A DNA stretch of 55,321 bases from an uncultured Campylobacter sp. (GTDB lineage: Bacteria; Actinomycetota; Actinomycetes; Mycobacteriales; Mycobacteriaceae): NCBI GenBank assembly GCA_946221035.1, contig CAMIME010000012.1:1-55321 (forward strand). The letters run 5' to 3'. Below, one piece after another: positions 50,488 through 55,321 of this stretch. The notes beneath the pieces are model-generated. The model was not told the DNA's origin, did not search any database, and saw nothing but the letters and a program-made list of their open reading frames with translations. The first letter of the stretch is position 1. Each line of letters begins with the position of its first letter. The position numbers and the translations under genes are program-made.

Positions 50488-51264
50488 ATGGGGGACATGA
50501 CACACCTGCACACTGAAGAATTTGGAAACCCAGACGCGGCCCGCACCGTGGTGCTACTGAGCTCGATCGCCACCACCCACGAAGCGTGGAAGAAGCAGAT
50601 CCCGGCCCTTGAACGCGACTACCGCATCATCACCGTCGACCACCGCGGCCACGGCGGGTCGGAGACTCCTGCGCGCTCGCCGGAGGGCGTCGATACGCTT
50701 GGGCGCGATGTGCTCGCCGCCCTCGACGAGGCGGGCGTCGACCACTTCTCCCTGGTCGGCCTCTCCCTCGGCGGCGCGATCGCGCAGTGGCTCGCCGCCA
50801 ACTCCGAGCGCGTGGACAAGGCCGTCTTCTGCTCCACCGCCACCTTCCTCGGCGGCGCGGAAAAGTGGACAGAGAAAACACACACAGCGCGTAACGACGG
50901 CACCGTCGCCCTCGCCGGCGGCATGATGGAGAACTGGTTCACCGACACCTTCCGCCAAGCCCACGCCGACGAAGTGCGCTGGGTGCAGACCATGGTGGAG
51001 GGCGTGGACGACGAGGGCTACGCCCAGAACGGCGACGCCCTTGCAACCTGGGATTTCGAGGAGGAGCTGGGCAAGATCACCTGCCCCGTCCTCACGATTG
51101 CCGGCGCCTCAGACCCCAGCACCACGCCCGAGGAACTGGCGAAGATCGCGCGCGGCGTCAGCGGCGAGGTCGAATCCGTGGTCATTGATCCGGGCTCTCA
51201 CCAGGTGGCCATCGAGAACCCCGAGGAGTTCAACCGGGCACTCACGCAGTTTCTGGCGAAGTAA
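50488..51264 (+). CDS. 3-oxoadipate enol-lactonase-like hydrolase
   Basis: A 258-residue alpha/beta hydrolase from ATG 50488 (ATG 50497 possible). Features are LLSSIATTHEAWKKQIPAL, DHRGHGGSE, the nucleophile serine in GLSLGGAIAQWLA and the C-terminal histidine in DPGSHQVAIENP: the PcaD/CatD pattern. Such enzymes open 3-oxoadipate enol-lactone in aromatic degradation. No other pca gene is present, so either it is a remnant of the aromatic cluster that lies here in C. glutamicum or it has another role. Confidence 0.75.
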   Translation: MGDMTHLHTEEFGNPDAARTVVLLSSIATTHEAWKKQIPALERDYRIITVDHRGHGGSETPARSPEGVDTLGRDVLAALDEAGVDHFSLVGLSLGGAIAQWLAANSERVDKAVFCSTATFLGGAEKWTEKTHTARNDGTVALAGGMMENWFTDTFRQAHADEVRWVQTMVEGVDDEGYAQNGDALATWDFEEELGKITCPVLTIAGASDPSTTPEELAKIARGVSGEVESVVIDPGSHQVAIENPEEFNRALTQFLAK

Positions 51265-51310
51265 TCGGCTAGCCTAGACACGTTCAATTAACGCGAAAGG
51301 ACCCTCCCCC

Positions 51311-51967
51311 GTGAATCGCAGCCGTGCCATCTCCGCCCTCGCCGCCGCCGCGCTGTCCGCGTCCCTGCTGGCAGGCTGCAGCAATTCCGAGGACGAGGTA
51401 CGGATCGCCGAACCGGTGCTGGACTTCCCCCAGACCAGCACCACCGCCACCCCCACCCCGGAGGTGACCACGGAGGCGGAGGAGACGGAGGAAACCGAGA
51501 CCACGACCTCGGAAACCGAAACGGAGGAATCGACCACCACGTCGACCTCGACGCGCACCTCCACCAGCTCCTCGCGCAGCCGCTCCGCCGTCACCCGCAC
51601 CCGCACCTCCGGCGGCGGGTCCAACTCCGGCGGCAACGCGAACCGGGAACCTGCACCGGCCGCCGCGCCGGTCGAACCCGACCAGCCCGGCGCCGCCTGC
51701 GCGTGGCCAACCCAGGGCTCCCAGGACGCGGGCCAGGAATACAGCACCTTCTGCAACCGCGAATGGGCACGCACCGTCACGCCGAACAACAGCCAGGACT
51801 ACTACTGGGTCGCCCGCGGCACCGGCTGGGTCTCCGTCGACCCTGCGGGTGCCAAGGACGGCGCACCCTGCTGGAACCGGATCGAGTTCGCCGACGCGCC
51901 GGAGGCCATCCGCAACGCCGTCACCTACTGCGAGGCGGAGGCGTCCAACACGGCGGCGGTCGAGTAA
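51311..51967 (+). CDS. Lipoprotein with Thr/Ser/Glu-rich stalk
   Basis: A 218-residue protein. The signal ends in the lipobox LLAGC (Cys 22). Residues about 38-125 are a low-complexity stalk of Thr, Ser, Glu and Arg, acidic first and basic later, which probably spans the cell wall. The C-terminal about 90 residues are a small domain with four cysteines (ACAWPT, TFCNREW, PCWNR, TYCEAE) that may form two disulphides. GTG 51311 is preceded by AAAGGACC. Function unknown. A strong terminator follows. Confidence 0.8.
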   Translation: MNRSRAISALAAAALSASLLAGCSNSEDEVRIAEPVLDFPQTSTTATPTPEVTTEAEETEETETTTSETETEESTTTSTSTRTSTSSSRSRSAVTRTRTSGGGSNSGGNANREPAPAAAPVEPDQPGAACAWPTQGSQDAGQEYSTFCNREWARTVTPNNSQDYYWVARGTGWVSVDPAGAKDGAPCWNRIEFADAPEAIRNAVTYCEAEASNTAAVE

Positions 51968-51981
51968 CCCCCCGATAGAGC

Positions 51982-52019
51982 AACTCCCCAGCGGGTGCCC
52001 GCTGGGGAGTTTGGTTTTT
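51982..52019 (+). terminator. Rho-independent terminator after lipoprotein gene
   Basis: AACTCCCCAGCGGG and CCCGCTGGGGAGTT form a perfect 14-base stem with a two-base gap, followed by TTGGTTTTT. It lies between the lipoprotein gene and convergent clpP2. Confidence 0.92.
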
Positions 52020-52033
52020 ACCGTGAGGCGTCG

Positions 52034-52654
52034 TTAAGCATTGAGCTTTCGGTAATCGAAGACCTGGTCAATGATGCCGTACTCGACCGCATCCTGGGCG
52101 GTGAGGATCTTGTCGCGGTCGGTATCAATGCGGACCTGCTCCGGCGTGCGACCCGAGTGGTGCGCCAGCGTCTCCTCCATCAGGCGGCGCATGCGCTCGA
52201 TCTCGGCGGCCTGAATCTCCAGGTCCGAGACCTGGCCCTGCGTACCCTCGGTCGCCGGCTGGTGGATCAGGATGCGCGAGTTCGGAAGTGCTGCGCGCTT
52301 ACCCGGCGCACCAGCAGCCAGGATCACGGCGGCGGCGGAGGCAGCCTGGCCCAGACACACCGTCTGCACGTCCGGGCGGACGTACTGCATCGTGTCGTAA
52401 ATCGCCATCAGTGCCGTGAAGGAACCGCCCGGCGAATTGATGTACATCGTGATGTCACGATCCGGGTCCTGGGACTCCAGCACGAGCAGCTGCGCCATGA
52501 TGTCGTTCGCCGACGTGTCATCGACCTGGGTGCCCAGGAACACGATGCGCTCCTCGAAGAGCTTGCCGTACGGGTCGATCTGCTTCGTGCCGAAGCTGGT
52601 TTCCTCCAAAAACTGCGGCAGCACGTAGCGGGAGTTGGGCATTTGGAAAGTCAT
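52034..52654 (-). CDS. clpP2: ATP-dependent Clp protease proteolytic subunit ClpP2
   Basis: A 206-residue serine protease. Catalytic Ser 106 is in GQAASAAA, the histidine is His 131 in ILIHQP, and the aspartate is probably Asp 177. The partner ClpP1 is encoded directly upstream (31 bases). In actinobacteria the active barrel is a ClpP1-ClpP2 hetero-tetradecamer and ClpX docks on ClpP2. Confidence 0.96.
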   Translation of the reverse strand: MTFQMPNSRYVLPQFLEETSFGTKQIDPYGKLFEERIVFLGTQVDDTSANDIMAQLLVLESQDPDRDITMYINSPGGSFTALMAIYDTMQYVRPDVQTVCLGQAASAAAVILAAGAPGKRAALPNSRILIHQPATEGTQGQVSDLEIQAAEIERMRRLMEETLAHHSGRTPEQVRIDTDRDKILTAQDAVEYGIIDQVFDYRKLNA

Positions 52655-52685
52655 AATCGGGTATCTCCTTACTCGTTGCGTGCCG

Positions 52686-53279
52686 TTATTCGCCGATGGC
52701 GTGGGTGCCGGCCTGCGCGGCTTCCTCGATGACGTGGTCGACGATGCCGTACTCCTTCGCCTCCTGGGCGGTGAACCAGCGGTCGCGATCCGAATCCTTC
52801 GTAATCTGCTCGAAGGTCTGGCCCGTGTGCTCCGCGATCAGCTGCGCCATTTCACGCTTCGTCTGCGCGAACTGCTCCGCCTGGATCGCGATGTCCGCCG
52901 CGGTACCGCCCACGCCTGCCGACGGCTGGTGCATCATAATCCGCGCATGCGGCAGCGCGTAGCGCTTGCCCTTCGTGCCGCCGGAGAGCAGGAACTGGCC
53001 CATCGACGCCGCCAGGCCCATGCCGTAGGTGGCGATATCGCACGGCGAGTACTTCATCGTGTCGTAGATGGCCATGCCCGCGGTCACCGAACCGCCCGGG
53101 GAGTTGATGTAGAGGCTGATGTCGCGCGTCGGATCCTCCGCAGAAAGCAGCAGAATCTGGGCGCAGAGCTTGTTCGCGATCTCATCGTCCACCTGCTGGC
53201 CCAAGAAGATAATGCGCTCGCGCAGGAGACGCTCGTACACCGAGTCTCCGAGGTTCATACCCTGTGCCGGGGAAGTCAT
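52686..53279 (-). CDS. clpP1: ATP-dependent Clp protease proteolytic subunit ClpP1
   Basis: A 197-residue protein from ATG 53279, chosen because AGAAGGAG precedes it and MTSPAQGMNLGDSVYERLL matches the family; an upstream in-frame start would lie in the promoter. Ser 92 in GLAASMGQ, His 117 in IMMHQP and an aspartate in KDSDRDRWF form the triad. Transcribed with clpP2, probably under ClgR and sigma-H control. Confidence 0.96.
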   Translation of the reverse strand: MTSPAQGMNLGDSVYERLLRERIIFLGQQVDDEIANKLCAQILLLSAEDPTRDISLYINSPGGSVTAGMAIYDTMKYSPCDIATYGMGLAASMGQFLLSGGTKGKRYALPHARIMMHQPSAGVGGTAADIAIQAEQFAQTKREMAQLIAEHTGQTFEQITKDSDRDRWFTAQEAKEYGIVDHVIEEAAQAGTHAIGE

Positions 53280-53317
53280 AGCTGTCGCTCCTTCTCTTTG
53301 GTGTTCTTTCCTAAGCG

Positions 53318-53347
53318 TCAACGTCCCCACCCTACTAACGTGTTCCC
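53318..53347 (-). promoter_or_regulatory. Sigma-H-type promoter of clpP1P2
   Basis: On the minus strand GGGAACA (53341-53347), a 17-base spacer, then CGTTGA (53318-53323): a good match to the GGAA/GTT heat- and thiol-stress promoters of corynebacteria. Start of transcription would be about 30 bases before the ATG. Confidence 0.6.
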
Positions 53348-53371
53348 GCCGCAACGGCCTCGGACCGTACT

Positions 53372-53389
53372 GTTCGCTACCGGCGTACG
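53372..53389 (-). promoter_or_regulatory. Candidate ClgR operator of clpP1P2
   Basis: CGTACGCCGGTAGCGAAC on the minus strand fits the known ClgR consensus WNNWCGCYNANRGCGWWS at 16 of 18 positions. It lies just upstream of the sigma-H-type -35, the place for an activator. Confidence 0.65.
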
Positions 53390-53415
53390 TGGGCTGATCG
53401 GCGGCCCCAAAAGAC

Positions 53416-53435
53416 AGCTGCCAAGAGCTGCCAAG
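53416..53435 (+). repeat. 10-base tandem repeat
   Basis: AGCTGCCAAG twice in a row, directly before the left arm of the inverted repeat at 53440. Confidence 0.7.
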
Positions 53436-53439
53436 GGAC

Positions 53440-53540
53440 AAATGTGAACTAGCAAATGCAGTCCAGCCTGGTGGTGGGAACCCGGTAGCACGCGATCCGC
53501 CGAATCCACCTGCTTAGACCGCATTTGCTAGTGCACATTT
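53440..53540. repeat. Inverted-repeat element between tig and clpP1
   Basis: AAATGTGAACTAGCAAATGC (53440-53459) and GCATTTGCTAGTGCACATTT (53521-53540) are inverted 20-base arms with one mismatch, around a 61-base centre. It lies in the only gap over 300 bases in the window (53280-53616), between the ClgR site and the tig terminator. No gene is inside. Confidence 0.7.
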
Positions 53541-53576
53541 GGCCGGACCGGGAGCCGAAAGCCCCGCCAACGCCAA

Positions 53577-53601
53577 AACAGCCCGGCGCTTAGGCCGGGC
53601 T
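53577..53601 (-). terminator. tig rho-independent terminator
   Basis: AGCCCGGC and GCCGGGCT pair exactly around a six-base loop; on the minus strand the stem is followed by GTTTTGG. It lies about 15 bases after the tig stop. Confidence 0.88.
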
Positions 53602-53616
53602 GCTTCTTAGAGGGAG

Positions 53617-54981
53617 TTAGTTCTCCTCAGCGACCTCGGTGTTATCGACGTCCTCGTCCTCGATCTCGCCGAAGTACTCGTTCGGGTCGACGTCGTTGCC
53701 GGCCTCGTCCTTCACCGAGGTGCGGGAGATCGCGATGGCGAGTGCCTTGCCGCGGCGCACGTCGGAGAACAGGTTCGCAATCTGGTCGGACTGCTGCAGC
53801 TGCGCCACGAACTGGTTCGGGTCCATGCCGTAGGACTGGGCGGTGAACAGGATGTGGTCGGTCAGCTCCTGCTGGGACACCTCGGGCTGCTCCTGCTCCG
53901 CCACGGCGTCCAGGAACAGCTGGGTGCGCACAGACTCCTCGGCCTGCTCGCGGGACTGCTTGTCAAACTCCTCGCGGGTCGTGCCCTGGGCCTCCAGGAG
54001 CTGCGCCAGCGCGTTCTCGTCGTGGGCGAGCTGGCCCAGGAGCTGGTGGAGCTGGTTGTGCACCTGCTCATCCACGATGGACTGCGGCAGCGGGAACTCG
54101 GACTGGGCGAGCGCGGCCTTGAGCACCTCGTCGCGGATGTCGGCGGCCTGCTGCGCCTTGGCGTTCTCCTCGACCTCAGCCTTGGTGGATTCGCGCAGCT
54201 CTTCCACGGTGTCGAACTCGGAGGCGAGCTGGGCGAAGTCGTCGTCGAGCTCCGGCAGGACGCGCTCCTTGGTCTGCTGCACCGTGACCTTGACGGTGGC
54301 TTCCTTGCCCTTGTGCTCGCCGTACTTGATCTCGGAGGTGAACTCGGCGTCCTCGCCCGTCTTCAGGCCCTTGACTGCCTTGTCCAGGCCGTCCATCAGG
54401 TCATCCGAGCCGAGCTGGTAGTGCACGCCCTCAGCGGAAGCCTCGGCGATCTTCTCGCCGTCGAGGGATGCCTCGAGGTCGATGACCGCGAAGTCGCCCT
54501 TCTTCAGCTTGCGGTCGGTGTCCTTCAGCTCACCGAAGCGCTCGCGGAGGGTTTCGAGCTCGGCGTCCACCGCTTCGTCGTCAAGCTTGAGCTCGGGGAC
54601 GGTGACGGAGATCTGGGAGAAGTCGGGCACCGTGATCTCCGGGCGCACGTCCATCTCGGCGGTGAACTCGACGACGTCGTTGTCCTCGATCTTGGTGACC
54701 TCGATCTCCGGCTGGCCCAGCGGGTTCAGCCCGTTTTCGTTCAGCGCCTGCTCGTAGCGGGTGGGCAGCATGTCGTTGACAACCTGCTCCAGGATCGGGC
54801 CGCGGCCGAAGCGAGCGTCGATCAGCTGGCGCGGCGCCTTGCCGCGACGGAAACCGGGGACGGTGACCTGCTGGGCGATCGCCTTGTACGCCTGGTCGAT
54901 CTCCTTGCCCAACTCGTCGAAGGGAACGCTGACGTTCAGCTTCACGCGGGTGTCGCTGAGCTTCTCGACGGAAGTCTTCAC
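53617..54981 (-). CDS. tig: Trigger factor
   Basis: A 454-residue chaperone from GTG 54981 (AGGAGAAA upstream). The ribosome-binding domain ends in PGFRRGKAPRQLI; a central FKBP-type prolyl isomerase domain (about 150-235, with KGDFAVIDLEASLDG) and a helical C-terminal domain follow, and then an acidic tail (EIEDEDVDNTEVAEEN). It meets nascent chains at the ribosome exit. Placement before clpP1P2 is conserved. Confidence 0.96.
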   Translation of the reverse strand: MKTSVEKLSDTRVKLNVSVPFDELGKEIDQAYKAIAQQVTVPGFRRGKAPRQLIDARFGRGPILEQVVNDMLPTRYEQALNENGLNPLGQPEIEVTKIEDNDVVEFTAEMDVRPEITVPDFSQISVTVPELKLDDEAVDAELETLRERFGELKDTDRKLKKGDFAVIDLEASLDGEKIAEASAEGVHYQLGSDDLMDGLDKAVKGLKTGEDAEFTSEIKYGEHKGKEATVKVTVQQTKERVLPELDDDFAQLASEFDTVEELRESTKAEVEENAKAQQAADIRDEVLKAALAQSEFPLPQSIVDEQVHNQLHQLLGQLAHDENALAQLLEAQGTTREEFDKQSREQAEESVRTQLFLDAVAEQEQPEVSQQELTDHILFTAQSYGMDPNQFVAQLQQSDQIANLFSDVRRGKALAIAISRTSVKDEAGNDVDPNEYFGEIEDEDVDNTEVAEEN

Positions 54982-55024
54982 GGATTTCTCCTGTACTGAT
55001 CTCTGCTGCTGACGTTTCATGTAT

Positions 55025-55053
55025 GGCGGGCCCGCACGAACGGGCCCGCCTTT
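55025..55053. terminator. Hairpin between tRNA-Pro and tig
   Basis: GGCGGGCCCG and CGGGCCCGCC form a perfect 10-base stem with a six-base loop. TTTG follows on the plus strand only, so for the minus-strand tRNA-Pro transcript it may be a processing or partial termination signal. Confidence 0.5.
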
Positions 55054-55054
55054 G

Positions 55055-55128
55055 TCGGGGCGACAGGATTTGAACCTGCGACCCCCTGCTCCCAAAGCAG
55101 GTGCGCTACCAAACTGCGCCACGCCCCG
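55055..55128 (-). tRNA. tRNA-Pro (anticodon UGG)
   Basis: 74 bases. The acceptor stem CGGGGCG/CGCCCCG, the anticodon stem CCTGC/GCAGG with loop TTTGGGA (anticodon at 55092-55094) and the T arm GCAGGTTCAAATCCTGT are complete. CCA is not encoded. Confidence 0.95.
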
Positions 55129-55180
55129 GAAGGCGGTGACCCGCCCCGGATTCGAGCCGCCCGAGCGACTCAAGACAGCC

Positions 55181-55210
55181 ATTGTAGCGAGCACCAAAAC
55201 AGGGTTTGAA
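55181..55210 (-). promoter_or_regulatory. Probable tRNA-Pro promoter
   Basis: On the minus strand TTCAAA (55205-55210), an 18-base spacer and TACAAT (55181-55186), about 50 bases before the tRNA-Pro 5' end. Confidence 0.5.
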
Positions 55211-55220
55211 TTAAGGGCAC

Positions 55221-55249
55221 AAAAAAGCCGACCCCGCAACCGGAGCCGG
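55221..55249 (-). terminator. tRNA-Gly rho-independent terminator
   Basis: On the minus strand CCGGCTCC and GGGGTCGG pair (with a wobble or mismatch) around GGTTGC, followed by CTTTTTT. Confidence 0.8.
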
Positions 55250-55267
55250 TGTGTGAACTGCGTGAAA

Positions 55268-55321
55268 TGGAGGGAATGACGGGAATCGAACCCGCGTCTT
55301 CAGCTTGGAAGGCTGAGGTAT
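55268..55321 (-). tRNA. tRNA-Gly (anticodon UCC), partial
   Basis: The 3' part of a tRNA cut by the window end. The anticodon loop CTTCCAA gives UCC (55307-55309); the T arm GCGGGTTCGATTCCCGT, the acceptor 3' strand CATTCCC, discriminator U and an encoded CCA (55268-55270) follow. Confidence 0.92.

Noticed and set aside
1..55321. CRISPR arrays, insertion sequences, prophage
   Set aside because: No regularly spaced direct repeats, transposase, integrase or phage structural genes were seen on either strand.

Overview
The window is a stretch of Corynebacterium chromosome from one of the GC-rich species of the genus (roughly two thirds GC by eye). Gene content and order support this: aecD-brnQ; lepA-rpsT-holA-comEC-comEA-degV-gpgP-rsfS-nadD; proA-2-hydroxyacid dehydrogenase-proB-obg-rpmA-rplU-rne-ndk-folC-valS-mdh-clpX-clpP2-clpP1-tig, with a cutinase-like exported hydrolase. 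From memory this matches the C. glutamicum order around aecD/brnQ through clpP/tig. No phage, insertion sequence or CRISPR array is visible.

Layout. 0.1-7.1 kb: a lipoprotein, an ABC exporter, the C-S lyase AecD, a maltokinase-like kinase, the branched-chain amino acid carrier BrnQ and a luciferase-like flavin oxidoreductase. 7.2-13.3 kb: one apparent operon, gntR-oppA-oppB-oppC-oppDF-rbsK, a solute uptake system ending in a ribokinase. 13.3-17.8 kb: a proline iminopeptidase, then a divergent membrane-protease cluster: a possible 24-residue membrane peptide, a CPBP protease fused in frame to a mutarotase-like domain, a second CPBP protease, and a DUF559-like protein. 17.9-31.3 kb: translation, replication and competence genes (lepA, orphan mazF-like, rpsT, holA, comEC, comEA), then degV, gpgP, rsfS, nadD, an exported hydrolase and proA. 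31.4-31.9 kb: a small vapBC module with a decayed toxin, set between proA and its usual neighbours. 31.9-47.3 kb: proB, obg, ribosomal proteins L27/L21, RNase E, a TetR regulator, ndk, an acyl-CoA ligase, folC and valS. 47.3-55.3 kb: mdh, a second TetR regulator, clpX, an enol-lactonase-like hydrolase, a lipoprotein, clpP2, clpP1, tig, tRNA-Pro and the 3' part of tRNA-Gly.

How parts work together. ClpX, ClpP1, ClpP2 and trigger factor form a protein quality-control block; clpP1 has a good match to a ClgR operator and a sigma-H-type promoter. ProB and ProA make the first two steps of proline synthesis. FolC, NadD, Ndk and Mdh are housekeeping metabolism. RsfS, L21, L27, S20, Obg and LepA serve ribosome assembly and translation.

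The least explained signals are (1) a dispersed short DNA motif, GCTTATCGACG or GCGTATCGACG, present 17 times on both strands and in several reading frames; (2) the CPBP protease-mutarotase fusion with its neighbours; and (3) a pair of perfect, inverted DnaA boxes just upstream of comEA.
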